In this document: piece by piece, positions 43,229 to 52,625 of the stretch | Layout: each line of letters starts with the position of its first letter | Numbering within the stretch: position 1 is the stretch's first letter | Assembly (NCBI RefSeq): GCF_024399415.1 | Contig: NZ_CP029257.1 | Span: 581,501 to 645,500, forward strand | Source of the DNA: Streptococcus oralis | GTDB lineage: Bacteria; Bacillota; Bacilli; Lactobacillales; Streptococcaceae | Direction: 5' to 3' | DNA: 64,000 bases | The notes under the pieces: model-generated | The model's database searches: none | The model's input: only the letters and a program-made list of their open reading frames with translations | What the model was told of the DNA's origin: nothing | Position numbers and translations under genes: made by a program

Positions 43229-44248
43229 ATGCAAGAAAAGATTTTGGTAACTGGTGGTGCCGGATTTATCGGAACCCACACTGTTATTGAGTTGATCCAA
43301 GCAGGTCATCAAGTCGTTGTGGTGGATAATCTTGTTAATAGTAACAGAAAAAGTTTAGAAGTTGTTGAGAGAATTACAGGAGTTGAAGTACCTTTCTATG
43401 AGGCAGATATCCGTGACACAGATACCCTCAGAGATATTTTCAAGCAAGAAGAGCCGACTGGTGTCATTCACTTTGCCGGTTTGAAGGCTGTTGGTGAATC
43501 AACACGTATCCCTCTTGCCTACTATGACAATAATATCGCTGGAACTGTCAGCCTTTTGAAAGCTATGGAAGAAAACAACTGTAAGAACATCATCTTCAGT
43601 TCTTCTGCGACAGTTTACGGAGACCCTCATACAGTTCCAATCTTAGAAGATTTCCCACTTTCAGTGACCAACCCTTACGGTCGTACCAAGCTCATGCTAG
43701 AGGAAATTTTGACCGATATCTACAAGGCTGACTCAGAATGGAATGTGGTCTTGCTTCGTTACTTTAACCCAATCGGAGCGCATGAAAGTGGAGACCTAGG
43801 AGAAAATCCAAACGGAATTCCAAACAATCTCTTGCCTTATGTTTCACAAGTAGCAGTTGGCAAACTAGAACAAGTACAAGTTTTTGGAGATGATTACGAT
43901 ACAGAAGATGGAACTGGGGTTCGTGACTATATCCACGTTGTCGATTTAGCCAAAGGTCACGTCGCAGCTCTACAAAAGATCCAAAAAGGTTCAGGCCTTA
44001 ATATTTACAACCTTGGAACAGGTAAAGGCTATTCAGTTCTTGAAATTATCCAAAACATGGAAAAAGCAGTGGGTCGTCCTATTCCTTACCGCATCGTAGA
44101 ACGTCGCCCAGGTGATATCGCCGCATGCTACTCAGACCCGGCAAAAGCCAAAGCAGAACTGGGCTGGGAAGCAGAACTCGACATCACCCAAATGTGTGAA
44201 GACGCATGGCGTTGGCAAAGCAAGCATCCAAATGGATTTGAAGACTAA
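43229..44248 (+). CDS. galE: UDP-glucose 4-epimerase
   Basis: A 339-residue SDR-family enzyme interconverting UDP-glucose and UDP-galactose for glycan and capsule synthesis. The NAD-binding GGAGFIG is at the N-terminus (about 8-14), with catalytic Y150-GRT-K154 and the preceding SSSATVYGD serine loop. NPIGAHESGDLGENP and GTGVRDYIHV are typical of GalE. The length matches. RBS GAGGAAAAAAG. The glycosyltransferase gene follows within a base or so, forming an operon. Confidence 0.95.
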   Translation: MQEKILVTGGAGFIGTHTVIELIQAGHQVVVVDNLVNSNRKSLEVVERITGVEVPFYEADIRDTDTLRDIFKQEEPTGVIHFAGLKAVGESTRIPLAYYDNNIAGTVSLLKAMEENNCKNIIFSSSATVYGDPHTVPILEDFPLSVTNPYGRTKLMLEEILTDIYKADSEWNVVLLRYFNPIGAHESGDLGENPNGIPNNLLPYVSQVAVGKLEQVQVFGDDYDTEDGTGVRDYIHVVDLAKGHVAALQKIQKGSGLNIYNLGTGKGYSVLEIIQNMEKAVGRPIPYRIVERRPGDIAACYSDPAKAKAELGWEAELDITQMCEDAWRWQSKHPNGFED

Positions 44249-44249
44249 G

Positions 44250-45212
44250 ATGATGATTTCAATCATTGTCCCTTGTTTAAACGAAGAGGAAGTACTTCCT
44301 CTTTTTTATCAGTCTGTGGAAGCTCTGATTCCTGATTTGGGAGCAGAGGTCGAATATGTCTTTGTAGACGATGGCTCAAGCGATGGAACCCTGCAGCTTT
44401 TGAAGACCTATCGGGAGCAAAATCCTGCGGTCCGTTATGTCTCATTCTCACGAAATTTTGGGAAAGAGGCAGCCTTATACGCAGGCTTGCAGCATGCAAT
44501 TGGAGACTTGGTGGTCGTGATGGATGCAGACCTTCAGGATCCTCCTAGTATGCTACTTGAGATGAAAGCCTTACTAGACCAAAATGCAGATATAGACTGT
44601 GTTGGGACACGGAGAACTAGTCGGGAGGGGGAACCCTTTTTCCGCAGTTTCTGTGCTGACCTCTTTTACCGCCTCATGCAAAAAATTAGCCCAGTGGCCT
44701 TGCCCTCAGGTGTCCGTGATTTTCGCATGATGAGAAGGTCTGTGGTAGATGCTATTTTAGCCTTGACCGAGTCCAATCGTTTTTCTAAGGGCCTCTTTGC
44801 TTGGGTTGGTTTCCGAACGCACTATCTTGACTATCCAAATGTCGAAAGACAGGCTGGCAAGACCAGTTGGAGTTTTAGGCAGCTCTTTTTCTACTCGATT
44901 GAAGGGATTCTTAACTTTTCAGATTTTCCCTTGAGTATAGCCTTTGTAGCGGGACTCTTATCTTGTTTTCTTTCTTTTGTGATGACAGTTTTTGTAGTGT
45001 TTCGGACTCTTATCTTGGGAAATCCGACATCTGGTTGGACCTCTTTGATGGCTGTCATTCTTTTTCTTGGAGGGATTCAACTCCTGACCATTGGAATTCT
45101 AGGCAAGTATATCAGTAAGATTTATCTAGAGACCAAAAAAAGACCACTCTATCTCGTCAAAGAAAAAAGTGATGATAGGCCCCCGAAAAAAGATAGAATT
45201 TATCTAACATAG
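44250..45212 (+). CDS. Membrane GT2 glycosyltransferase (GtrB/dolichol-phosphate-mannose-synthase-like)
   Basis: A 320-residue protein. The GT2 domain begins IIVPCLNEEEVLP, with the VFVDDGSSDGT nucleotide site and the metal-binding MDADLQDPP (DxD). Two C-terminal membrane helices (about 235-262 and 275-295) are typical of enzymes that load a sugar onto undecaprenyl phosphate. The start is ATG 44250 or 44253, directly after the galE stop; longer in-frame starts inside galE have no RBS. The final ~35 codons are duplicated at 46044-46146 downstream of the inserted gene, where the tail differs in sequence. Confidence 0.88.
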   Translation: MMISIIVPCLNEEEVLPLFYQSVEALIPDLGAEVEYVFVDDGSSDGTLQLLKTYREQNPAVRYVSFSRNFGKEAALYAGLQHAIGDLVVVMDADLQDPPSMLLEMKALLDQNADIDCVGTRRTSREGEPFFRSFCADLFYRLMQKISPVALPSGVRDFRMMRRSVVDAILALTESNRFSKGLFAWVGFRTHYLDYPNVERQAGKTSWSFRQLFFYSIEGILNFSDFPLSIAFVAGLLSCFLSFVMTVFVVFRTLILGNPTSGWTSLMAVILFLGGIQLLTIGILGKYISKIYLETKKRPLYLVKEKSDDRPPKKDRIYLT

Positions 45213-45361
45213 TCACTTTTTGTTGTTTATAATTCTTTTAGTTCGGAGTTTGGGTGATTTTTAAAAGAATTAGGGATTTGAAATGATTTAAAGAATCTAT
45301 GCAGACGAAATTTACTGCAATTGTAGTGAGTTAATAAATAAAAATTTAGGAGGATTATTTT

Positions 45362-46006
45362 ATGCTAAGTAAAGAGGATTATACTGAAGAAATCGGGCTA
45401 ATAAAGAAACAAAATTATGTAGAGGCTGAATTGTATCCTATAGTTGCTGATATAATTAAGCCAACTTTAAAAGATAGTTTATCAAAAAGATATGTCTTCG
45501 GAAGACAAAGAAGTGATTTGGGACAAATTTATTATGGTCTAAGTAATTTTCCTGATATAGTTATTTTAGATAAGACTTATGAAAACAAATCTAGGAAAAG
45601 TATAAAAATTGAAGAATGGAAGAAACTTCGAGGATGCGTGGAAGTTAAGAATTTAAATCATCTTTTAATTACAGAGGAAGAAATCAAATCAACCATATCG
45701 AACAGTTTTGAACATATAACTGGAGAGATGGGACAACTTATTGGAGACCTTTTATGGTATAAAAAAGTAATTTATACAAATGGAATTGAATGGAGATTTC
45801 TAAGTTTAGATGACAAGGAAGAGATAGATAACACAATTGTTGAAGTGGTTAACAAAAGAATAGAAACAGAAGAGGCGGGAAATTCTTTTGATTGGTGGAA
45901 GAATATTAAAGATTTATCGTTCAATTATACGGATATATGTTTATCTAAAGATTGTATACAGGAGTGGGACGAATTTGTAAAGAAAGTAACGGAAATAGAA
46001 TGGTAG
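45362..46006 (+). CDS. PD-(D/E)XK nuclease-like protein of unknown function, probably acquired
   Basis: A 214-residue soluble protein. A possible nuclease core is visible: Glu21/Glu23 in YVEAELYP, then FP-D65-IVILD, then GCV-E94-V-K96-N, the PD-x28-ExK arrangement of restriction-type nucleases (for example HsdR N-domain-like). The rest is helical with a Trp-rich end (FDWWKNIKDL). I do not recognise a named family. The gene is much more AT-rich than its neighbours, has a good RBS (TTAGGAGG) and lies between the glycosyltransferase gene and a duplicated fragment of that gene's 3' end, a sign of insertion. No partner methylase, toxin or antitoxin gene is beside it. Confidence 0.65.
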   Translation: MLSKEDYTEEIGLIKKQNYVEAELYPIVADIIKPTLKDSLSKRYVFGRQRSDLGQIYYGLSNFPDIVILDKTYENKSRKSIKIEEWKKLRGCVEVKNLNHLLITEEEIKSTISNSFEHITGEMGQLIGDLLWYKKVIYTNGIEWRFLSLDDKEEIDNTIVEVVNKRIETEEAGNSFDWWKNIKDLSFNYTDICLSKDCIQEWDEFVKKVTEIEW

Positions 46007-46043
46007 GAGTCTATTCTCATTGAGAAATTTAGATTATAAGTTA

Positions 46044-46146
46044 CAGTAAGATTTACCTGGAAACCAAAAAAAGACCACTCTACCTCATCAAAGAAAAGAG
46101 TGACCTTTCTATTATTGAAGGAAAAAATAACCAAAAAAGACTATAA
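46044..46146 (+). pseudogene. Duplicated 3' fragment of the glycosyltransferase gene
   Basis: The translation SKIYLETKKRPLYL(I)KEKSD matches the end of the 44250-45212 product. The first ~60 bases match 45113-45172 closely (offset 931), then the sequences differ to a TAA at 46144. It has no start or RBS and is a remnant left when the nuclease-like gene was inserted. Confidence 0.85.
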
Positions 46147-46221
46147 TTTTACCTAGAAATATGCTAAACTAGTAAGTGTGGGAAAAATGAGAAAAAATCA
46201 ATTATATTTATTTCCTGCTTC

Positions 46222-46425
46222 CTACGATGGATCTTTTAGGAGTGCACGTGTAGGACAATTTTTGATGGCCTCCAGAACATCGCTGGTCTCAGCGATTTCT
46301 CTTTGCAATTCGACTGGATCATCGTAAAATCGAACGATTCCATTATCATGGTAATCAAAGAGTTCAGAATAGGTTTGGCAAAGCCCGCAGGCGATGCACC
46401 GTTCGGGTATAAGTGTGACTTTCAT
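46222..46425 (-). CDS. fer: Single [4Fe-4S] ferredoxin
   Basis: A 67-residue electron carrier. Cluster ligands are C10-x2-C13-x2-C16 (ERCIACGLC) and C57-P (KNCPTRALL), the single-cluster Bacillus/Thermotoga type. The ATG at 46425 is the only sensible start because the promoter -10 (46437-46432) lies immediately upstream of it. The ATG itself falls at the predicted transcription start, with no Shine-Dalgarno, so the mRNA may be leaderless. It is divergent from the LysM gene and could serve the ferredoxin-NADP reductase at 53566. Confidence 0.92.
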   Translation of the reverse strand: MKVTLIPERCIACGLCQTYSELFDYHDNGIVRFYDDPVELQREIAETSDVLEAIKNCPTRALLKDPS

Positions 46426-46431
46426 ATTTAT

Positions 46432-46460
46432 ATTGTAATAAGAAAATGTAAAAAAAACAA
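46432..46460 (-). promoter_or_regulatory. Ferredoxin promoter (leaderless arrangement)
   Basis: Minus strand TTGTTT (46460-46455), 17-base spacer, TACAAT (46437-46432). The start of transcription is expected about 7 bases on, at the A of the ATG (46425). The -35 overlaps the RBS of the divergent gene. Confidence 0.6.
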
Positions 46461-46470
46461 GGAGTAAGGT

Positions 46471-46980
46471 ATGGAAAAAGAACCGTGGCAAGAAGATATT
46501 TACGAAAACAATGAGGAAGAAACAAGATCAGAGCGTCGACACCGGAAACAAAAAGGGAAAGGCGTTGTTGCGAATCGTGTCTTGACAGTTCTAGCTAGTC
46601 TCTTCTTTGTAATTGTTGTAGCGATGGTAGTTGTATTGATTTACCTATCAACCGGTGGAAGCAATCGTACATCATCTTTGAAGGACTTCTATGATGCATC
46701 GTCTCCTTCTACAAGTTCAAGTTCTAAAGTGGAAGAATCATCATCTTCAAGTAGCAAGGTAGAGGAAACAGCTTCTTCTGAATCAACACCTTCACAGAGC
46801 AGTTCGGAAGAGCATACTACAGAGGGTGAAGGAACACTTACAGTACAGCCTGGAGAGGGAGAAGCAGCTCTTGCTCAACGTGCAGGGATTTCCATTGCCC
46901 AGCTAGAAGCCCTAAATCCTTCTCACATGTCATCTGGATCTTGGTTTGCCAACCCAGGTGATGTCATCAAGACAAGATAG
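46471..46980 (+). CDS. Membrane-anchored LysM protein
   Basis: A 169-residue protein. A charged cytoplasmic N-terminus (EDIYENNEEETRSERRHRKQK) is followed by one membrane helix (about 37-60, LTVLASLFFVIVVAMVVVL), a Ser/Glu-rich linker (~70-120) and a C-terminal LysM-like domain (GTLTVQPGEG...ISIAQLEALNP) that should bind peptidoglycan outside. This matches the SAG1386/EF1546 family found upstream of cmk in lactic streptococci. RBS AAGGAG is 6 bases upstream. It lies 9 bases before cmk, so co-transcribed. Confidence 0.88.
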   Translation: MEKEPWQEDIYENNEEETRSERRHRKQKGKGVVANRVLTVLASLFFVIVVAMVVVLIYLSTGGSNRTSSLKDFYDASSPSTSSSSKVEESSSSSSKVEETASSESTPSQSSSEEHTTEGEGTLTVQPGEGEAALAQRAGISIAQLEALNPSHMSSGSWFANPGDVIKTR

Positions 46981-46989
46981 GAGTCGGTC

Positions 46990-47664
46990 ATGAAGACAAT
47001 TCAAATTGCTATCGATGGTCCAGCTTCGAGTGGTAAGAGTACGGTCGCAAAGATTGTCGCTAAGGATTTTGGTTACACTTATCTCGATACGGGTGCTATG
47101 TACCGTGCTGCGACTTATATAGCGCTCAAACACCAGTTGGATGCAGGAAATGTAGATCAACTTCTCGAGCTTCTTAACCAACACCCCATTAGTTTTGGTC
47201 GTTCAGAAACAGGTGAGCAACTTGTTTTTGTAGGGGATGTTGAGATTACGCATCCGATTCGTGAAAATGAAGTGACCAACAAGGTTTCAAGCATTGCTGC
47301 CATTCCTGAAGTGCGTGAGAAACTGGTTTCGCTCCAGCAAGAGATTGCTCAGCAAGGTGGTATCGTCATGGATGGGCGTGATATCGGGACAGTTGTTTTA
47401 CCACAAGCTGAACTCAAGATTTTCCTAGTGGCTTCTGTTGAAGAAAGAGCAGAGCGTCGTTACAAGGAAAATATTGCTAAAGGGATTGAAACAGACCTTG
47501 AAACGCTGAAAGAAGAGATTGCTGCGCGTGACTACAAGGATAGTCATCGTGAAACCTCACCTCTCAAACAGGCTGAGGATGCAGTTTACCTTGACACAAC
47601 TGGACTAAGTATCCAAGAAGTGGTTGAAAAAATTGAATCAGAAGCAAAAAAATATATGTCCTAG
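46990..47664 (+). CDS. cmk: Cytidylate kinase
   Basis: A 224-residue enzyme phosphorylating CMP and dCMP to the diphosphates. The P-loop GPASSGKST is at 10-18. The CMP-specific insert and [14 protein letters not shown] are present, DGRDIGTVV is typical of Cmk, and [10 protein letters not shown] lies in the lid. The length is right. The gene is second in the unit with the LysM protein and is followed by a strong terminator. Confidence 0.97.
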   Translation: MKTIQIAIDGPASSGKSTVAKIVAKDFGYTYLDTGAMYRAATYIALKHQLDAGNVDQLLELLNQHPISFGRSETGEQLVFVGDVEITHPIRENEVTNKVSSIAAIPEVREKLVSLQQEIAQQGGIVMDGRDIGTVVLPQAELKIFLVASVEERAERRYKENIAKGIETDLETLKEEIAARDYKDSHRETSPLKQAEDAVYLDTTGLSIQEVVEKIESEAKKYMS

Positions 47665-47670
47665 GGACGA

Positions 47671-47704
47671 GAGGAGCAGGCTAAATGAAGCCTGCTCCTT
47701 TTCT
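47671..47704 (+). terminator. Terminator after cmk
   Basis: GGAGCAGGCT-AAATGA-AGCCTGCTCC followed by T-rich tail. Confidence 0.88.
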
Positions 47705-47782
47705 CTCTTTTGCGCGCGTTTCAAAACAGTCTTTTTGGGAGAATTTTGATAAAATAGTAGTATCAATAAAAAGGACGGAAGC

Positions 47783-48289
47783 ATGACAAAGAAAATCATA
47801 GCCATTTGGGCCCAAGATGAAAAAGGTGTGATTGGGAAGGAAAATCGTCTCCCTTGGCATTTGCCAGCAGAGTTGCAACATTTTAAGGAAACAACTTTAA
47901 ATCATGCTATACTGATGGGGCGAGTGACCTTTGATGGCATGGGACGTCGTCTGCTTCCAAAACGGCAAACCCTGATTTTAACGCGCAATAGCGAAGAAGT
48001 CATAGATGGGGCGCTCGTATTTCAAGATGTGGAGTCTGTTTTAGCGTGGTATCAGAGTCAGGAAAAAAATCTCTATATCATTGGCGGAAAACAGATTTTT
48101 CAGGCTTTTGAGCCTTATTTAGATGAAATCATCGTGACACAGATTCATGCTCAGGTGGAGGGAGATACCTATTTTCCTGAGGAATTTGACTTGTCTCATT
48201 TTGAGACAGTAGCAAGCAAATCTTATACCCGAGATGAGAAAAACGACTATGATTTTACTATCGAATACCGAGATAGAAAGGAAGTCTAA
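47783..48289 (+). CDS. folA: Dihydrofolate reductase
   Basis: A 168-residue enzyme reducing dihydrofolate to tetrahydrofolate with NADPH. Family hallmarks are [24 protein letters not shown] (substrate and NADPH site, including the LPWHLP motif), GRVTFDGMG and YIIGGKQIF. The extended -10 promoter (TGA-TAAAAT, about 47747-47755) lies just upstream. The length is typical of streptococci. Trimethoprim-resistance changes cannot be judged without a reference. The stop shares a base with the next start (TAATG). Confidence 0.96.
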   Translation: MTKKIIAIWAQDEKGVIGKENRLPWHLPAELQHFKETTLNHAILMGRVTFDGMGRRLLPKRQTLILTRNSEEVIDGALVFQDVESVLAWYQSQEKNLYIIGGKQIFQAFEPYLDEIIVTQIHAQVEGDTYFPEEFDLSHFETVASKSYTRDEKNDYDFTIEYRDRKEV

Positions 48290-48459
48290 TGGAGCGCAGT
48301 ATATTTGGATTTTTTACAGCTTTTTTGTGTGTGATCTGTATTTTGACTGGAGCACAGGCTTTTCGTAAGAAGCGCTATGGACTGTCTGCCTTACTCTGGT
48401 TGAATGCTTTTACCAATCTGGTGAACAGTGTCCATGCTTTTTATATGACCTTATTTTAG
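48289..48459 (+). CDS. Small hydrophobic protein between folA and clpX
   Basis: A 56-residue protein. The ATG overlaps the folA stop (TAATG), so it is translated by coupling. One clear membrane helix (residues 5-22, IFGFFTAFLCVICILTG) is followed by a basic FRKKRYG linker and a second hydrophobic stretch (SALLWLNAFTNLVNSVHAFY). Small proteins of this kind sit here in related streptococci. The function is unknown. The gene is too short for a confident domain call, but the tight folA linkage makes it a real gene. Confidence 0.75.
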   Translation: MERSIFGFFTAFLCVICILTGAQAFRKKRYGLSALLWLNAFTNLVNSVHAFYMTLF

Positions 48460-48490
48460 ATAGAATGATAAATTAGAATGGAAGGAAATC

Positions 48491-49723
48491 ATGCCTACAA
48501 ATAGGAAAAATGATATGATGGTTTATTGCTCATTTTGTGGCAAGAGCCAAGAAGAAGTAAAGAAAATAATCGCTGGGAACAACGCCTTTATCTGTAATGA
48601 ATGTGTGGAGTTGGCCCAGGAAATCATTTGGGAGGAGTTGGCTGAGGAAGTCTTGGCAGACTTGTCTGAAGTACCAAAACCAATCGAGCTCCTCAATATC
48701 TTGAATCACTATGTGATCGGTCAGGATCGTGCTAAACGTGCCTTGGCAGTGGCAGTTTACAACCACTACAAACGCATCAATTTCCACGATACTCGTGAAG
48801 AGTCAGAAGATGTGGATTTGCAGAAGTCAAACATCTTGATGATTGGCCCAACTGGTTCTGGGAAAACCTTCTTGGCTCAGACTTTGGCTAAGAGCTTGAA
48901 TGTGCCTTTTGCTATTGCAGATGCGACAGCTCTGACTGAGGCTGGGTATGTGGGTGAGGACGTGGAAAATATCCTCCTCAAACTCTTGCAGGCCGCTGAC
49001 TTTAACATCGAACGTGCAGAGCGTGGGATTATTTACGTGGATGAAATTGACAAGATTGCCAAGAAGAGCGAGAATGTGTCTATCACACGTGACGTATCTG
49101 GTGAAGGTGTGCAACAAGCCCTTCTCAAGATTATCGAGGGAACTGTCGCTAGCGTGCCGCCTCAAGGAGGACGCAAACATCCACAACAAGAGATGATTCA
49201 GGTGGATACTAAAAATATCCTCTTTATCGTGGGTGGTGCTTTTGATGGCATCGAAGAAATCGTTAAACAACGTCTGGGTGAAAAAGTTATTGGCTTTGGC
49301 CAAAATAACAAGGCGATTGACGAAAACAGCTCTTACATGCAAGAAATCATCGCAGAAGACATTCAAAAATTCGGTATTATCCCTGAGTTGATTGGACGCT
49401 TGCCTGTCTTTGCTGCTCTTGAGCAATTGACGGTCGATGACTTGGTTCGCATCTTGAAAGAGCCAAGAAATGCCTTGGTGAAACAATACCAAACCTTGCT
49501 TTCTTATGATGACGTTGAGTTGGAATTTGACGACGAAGCCCTTCAAGAGATTGCTAATAAAGCCATTGAACGCAAAACAGGTGCGCGTGGTCTTCGTTCT
49601 ATCATCGAAGAAACCATGCTAGATGTTATGTTTGAAGTGCCAAGTCAAGAAAATGTGAAATTGGTCCGCATCACGAAAGAAGCTGTCGATGGAACGGAAA
49701 AACCAATCCTAGAAACAGCCTAG
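48491..49723 (+). CDS. clpX: ClpX ATPase subunit of ClpXP protease
   Basis: A 410-residue AAA+ unfoldase. The N-terminal zinc-binding domain has C13-x2-C16 and C35-x2-C38. Walker A is GPTGSGKT (119-126) and Walker B lies in IIYVDEIDK. The pore loop is in the GYVGEDVE region, the IGF loop for ClpP docking in VIGFGQ, and sensor 2 in GARGLR. It feeds tagged proteins to ClpP, encoded elsewhere. GGAAGGAAATC precedes the ATG. ysxC follows within 8 bases, the common clpX-engB pair. Confidence 0.98.
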   Translation: MPTNRKNDMMVYCSFCGKSQEEVKKIIAGNNAFICNECVELAQEIIWEELAEEVLADLSEVPKPIELLNILNHYVIGQDRAKRALAVAVYNHYKRINFHDTREESEDVDLQKSNILMIGPTGSGKTFLAQTLAKSLNVPFAIADATALTEAGYVGEDVENILLKLLQAADFNIERAERGIIYVDEIDKIAKKSENVSITRDVSGEGVQQALLKIIEGTVASVPPQGGRKHPQQEMIQVDTKNILFIVGGAFDGIEEIVKQRLGEKVIGFGQNNKAIDENSSYMQEIIAEDIQKFGIIPELIGRLPVFAALEQLTVDDLVRILKEPRNALVKQYQTLLSYDDVELEFDDEALQEIANKAIERKTGARGLRSIIEETMLDVMFEVPSQENVKLVRITKEAVDGTEKPILETA

Positions 49724-49731
49724 AGGAGACT

Positions 49732-50319
49732 ATGGAAATCAATACACACAATGCTGAAATCCTGCTCAGTGCGGCAAACAAGTCCCACTATCCGCAGGAT
49801 GACCTGCCAGAGATTGCCCTTGCAGGGCGTTCAAATGTCGGCAAGTCTAGCTTTATCAACACCATGTTGAACCGCAAAAATCTTGCTCGTACATCAGGAA
49901 AACCTGGGAAGACCCAGTTACTCAACTTCTTCAACATTGATGACAAGATGCGCTTTGTGGATGTGCCTGGTTATGGCTATGCCCGCGTTTCCAAAAAGGA
50001 GCGTGAAAAGTGGGGGCGCATGATTGAGGAATACTTAACGACTCGTGAAAATCTCCGTGCCGTGGTTAGTCTAGTGGATCTCCGCCACGACCCGTCAGCA
50101 GATGATGTGCAGATGTACGAATTTCTCAAATATTATGAGATTCCGGTTATCATCGTTGCGACCAAGGCGGACAAGATTCCCCGTGGTAAGTGGAATAAGC
50201 ACGAATCAGCAATCAAAAAGAAATTAAACTTTGATCCAAGTGACGATTTCATCCTCTTTTCATCTGTCAGCAAGGCAGGGATGGATCAGGCTTGGGATGC
50301 AATATTAGAAAAATTGTGA
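49732..50319 (+). CDS. engB: Ribosome biogenesis GTPase YsxC/EngB
   Basis: A 195-residue TRAFAC GTPase needed for 50S assembly. G1 is GRSNVGKSS (about 31-39), G3 DVPGYGYA, G4 TKAD (in VATKADKIP) and the G5-like SSVSKAG. The length matches. It starts 8 bases after clpX and is translationally linked to it. It is essential in most low-GC Gram-positives. Confidence 0.97.
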   Translation: MEINTHNAEILLSAANKSHYPQDDLPEIALAGRSNVGKSSFINTMLNRKNLARTSGKPGKTQLLNFFNIDDKMRFVDVPGYGYARVSKKEREKWGRMIEEYLTTRENLRAVVSLVDLRHDPSADDVQMYEFLKYYEIPVIIVATKADKIPRGKWNKHESAIKKKLNFDPSDDFILFSSVSKAGMDQAWDAILEKL

Positions 50320-50328
50320 GGGAAAGAA

Positions 50329-50709
50329 ATGGCAAAAACAATTCATACAGACAAAGCTCCAAAAGCAATCGGACCTTATGTTCAAGGGAAAATCGTTGGC
50401 AATCTTTTGTTTGCTAGCGGTCAAGTTCCTCTATCTCCTGAAACTGGAGAAATTGTAGGAGAAACGATCCAAGAACAGACCGAACAAGTTTTGAAAAATA
50501 TCGGTGCTATTTTGGCTGAAGCAGGAACAGACTTTGACCATGTTGTTAAAACAACTTGCTTCTTGAGCGATATGAATGACTTTGTTCCTTTTAACGAGGT
50601 TTACCAGACTGCCTTTAAAGAGGAGTTCCCAGCTCGTTCAGCTGTAGAGGTTGCACGTCTTCCTCGTGATGTAAAAGTCGAAATTGAAGTGATCGCAGAG
50701 ATTGGATAA
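50329..50709 (+). CDS. ridA: RidA-family enamine/imine deaminase
   Basis: A 126-residue YjgF/RidA protein that hydrolyses reactive 2-aminoacrylate-type enamines made by PLP enzymes. The family signatures APKAIGPYVQGK and RSAVEVARLPRDVKVEIEV, including the catalytic Arg, are present. It is 9 bases after engB, then a terminator hairpin. Confidence 0.94.
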   Translation: MAKTIHTDKAPKAIGPYVQGKIVGNLLFASGQVPLSPETGEIVGETIQEQTEQVLKNIGAILAEAGTDFDHVVKTTCFLSDMNDFVPFNEVYQTAFKEEFPARSAVEVARLPRDVKVEIEVIAEIG

Positions 50710-50717
50710 GCTAGTTG

Positions 50718-50744
50718 AAGTTTGGCTCTGCCAAACTTTTTTTG
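50718..50744 (+). terminator. Terminator after ridA
   Basis: AAGTTTGG-CTCTG-CCAAACTT followed by T-run. Confidence 0.88.
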
Positions 50745-50760
50745 ATATAAGGAGAGATAG

Positions 50761-51651
50761 ATGATAAAGAAACAACTTCACCTGGTGATTGTGACAGGGA
50801 TGAGTGGCGCAGGGAAAACGGTAGCCATTCAGTCCTTCGAGGATTTAGGATATTTCACTATTGACAATATGCCACCAGCCCTCTTGCCAAAGTTTTTGCA
50901 GTTGGTAGAGACCAAGGATGATGACCATAAGTTAGCCCTAGTAGTCGATATGCGGAGCCGTTCCTTCTTTTCAGAGATTCAGGCTGTTTTGGATGAATTG
51001 GAAAACCAAGACGATTTGGATTTTAAAATTCTCTTTTTGGATGCAAAAGATAAGGAATTGGTGGCACGCTATAAGGAAACTAGAAGAAGTCACCCTCTAG
51101 CTGCTGATGGTCGGATTTTAGATGGCATCAAGCTGGAACGTGAACTCTTAGCACCTTTGAAAAACATGAGTCAAAATGTGGTGGATACGACAGAACTCAC
51201 TCCGCGTGAACTGCGTAAAACCATTGCTGAGCAATTTTCGGACCAAGAACAGGCCCAGTCTTTCCGTATCGAGGTTATGTCTTTTGGATTCAAGTATGGT
51301 ATCCCGATCGATGCAGACTTGGTTTTTGATGTCCGTTTCTTGCCAAATCCATACTACCTTCCGGAGCTCCGTAATCAGACAGGTGAGGATCAAGCAGTTT
51401 ATGATTATGTGATGAATCATGAAGAGTCTGAAAGTTTCTATCAGCACTTACTCGCCTTGATTGAACCCATTTTGCCAAGTTACAAAAAAGAAGGCAAGTC
51501 TGTTTTAACCATCGCAGTAGGATGTACAGGTGGACAGCACCGTAGTGTTGCCTTTGCCAAACGAATCGCTGAGGACCTTGCTAAAAATTGGCCTGTCAAT
51601 GAAAGCCATCGTGACAAAGACAGAAGAAAGGAAACGGTAAACCGTTCATGA
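50761..51651 (+). CDS. rapZ: RNase adapter / nucleotide-binding protein RapZ (YvcJ)
   Basis: A 296-residue P-loop protein. Walker A is GMSGAGKT (about 13-20), the C-terminal [10 protein letters not shown] motif (~259-268) is diagnostic, and [10 protein letters not shown] is conserved. In Gram-negatives RapZ controls glmS mRNA decay; in Firmicutes (YvcJ) it binds nucleotides and UDP-GlcNAc. The C-terminal tail is basic. It is first of the three-gene rapZ-yvcK-whiA unit with 4-base overlaps. Confidence 0.95.
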   Translation: MIKKQLHLVIVTGMSGAGKTVAIQSFEDLGYFTIDNMPPALLPKFLQLVETKDDDHKLALVVDMRSRSFFSEIQAVLDELENQDDLDFKILFLDAKDKELVARYKETRRSHPLAADGRILDGIKLERELLAPLKNMSQNVVDTTELTPRELRKTIAEQFSDQEQAQSFRIEVMSFGFKYGIPIDADLVFDVRFLPNPYYLPELRNQTGEDQAVYDYVMNHEESESFYQHLLALIEPILPSYKKEGKSVLTIAVGCTGGQHRSVAFAKRIAEDLAKNWPVNESHRDKDRRKETVNRS

Positions 51652-52625
51652 GAAAACCAAAGATAACGGTGATTGGTGGAGGAACAGGTATCCCCGTCAT
51701 TTTGAAAAGCTTGCGAGAAAAGGATGTTGATATCGCTGCTATCGTAACGGTAGCTGATGATGGTGGATCTTCTGGTGAACTAAGAAAGAATATCCAACAG
51801 CTGACACCACCAGGTGATCTTCGCAATGTTCTGGTGGCTATGTCGGATATGCCTAAGTTTTATGAGAAGGTTTTTCAGTACCGCTTTTCAGAAGACGCTG
51901 GAGCTTTTGCGGGTCATCCACTGGGGAATATTATCATAGCAGGACTCTCTGAAATGCAAGGGTCCACTTATAATGCCATGCAGCTGCTAAGTCTCTTTTT
52001 CCACACAACAGGAAAAATCTACCCCTCAAGCGATCAGCCTTTGACACTGCATGCAGTCTTTAGAGACGGTTCTGAGGTGGCAGGTGAGAGCCACATTGCA
52101 GATCATCCAGGCATGATCGACCATGTCTATGTGACCAATACCTTGGATGATGAAATACCCCAAGCCAGCCGTCGAGTAGTCAATACTATTCTCGAGAGTG
52201 ACATGATCGTCTTGGGGCCTGGTTCCCTCTTTACATCGATTTTGCCCAATATTGTCATCGAGGAGATTGGGCAGGCTCTACTGGAGACCAAGGCAGAGAT
52301 CGCCTATGTTTGCAATATCATGACCCAGCGCGGGGAAACAGAGCACTTTTCAGACAGTGACCACGTGGAAGTCCTCCATCGACACTTAGGTCGGCCTTTT
52401 ATTGATACGGTCTTGGTTAATATCGAGAAGGTTCCTAGAGAATACATGGATACCAACCGTTTTGATGAGTATTTGGTTCAGGTAGAGCATGACTTTGCTG
52501 GTCTTTGCAAGCAGGTTCCTCGTGTGATTTCATCCAACTTCCTTCGTTTGGAAAATGGAGGAGCCTTCCATGATGGCGATTTGATTGTAGACGAATTGAT
52601 GCGCATCATACAGGTGAGAAAATGA
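51648..52625 (+). CDS. yvcK: Gluconeogenesis factor YvcK (CofD-like)
   Basis: A 325-residue CofD-superfamily protein. It opens with [15 protein letters not shown], followed by [10 protein letters not shown] and [13 protein letters not shown], a UDP-sugar/nucleotide-binding set. It links carbon metabolism and cell-wall synthesis in Firmicutes. The start overlaps rapZ by 4 bases (ATGA) and its stop overlaps whiA by 4 bases. Confidence 0.95.
   Translation: MRKPKITVIGGGTGIPVILKSLREKDVDIAAIVTVADDGGSSGELRKNIQQLTPPGDLRNVLVAMSDMPKFYEKVFQYRFSEDAGAFAGHPLGNIIIAGLSEMQGSTYNAMQLLSLFFHTTGKIYPSSDQPLTLHAVFRDGSEVAGESHIADHPGMIDHVYVTNTLDDEIPQASRRVVNTILESDMIVLGPGSLFTSILPNIVIEEIGQALLETKAEIAYVCNIMTQRGETEHFSDSDHVEVLHRHLGRPFIDTVLVNIEKVPREYMDTNRFDEYLVQVEHDFAGLCKQVPRVISSNFLRLENGGAFHDGDLIVDELMRIIQVRK

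Noticed and set aside
44112..44249. 46-residue N-terminal extension of the glycosyltransferase inside galE
   Set aside because: The extension is out-of-frame galE sequence. The conserved GT2 start begins at ATG 44250/44253.
48827..49546. 239-codon minus-strand frame opposite clpX
   Set aside because: Shadow of the strongly coding clpX sequence; no RBS, no recognisable domain.
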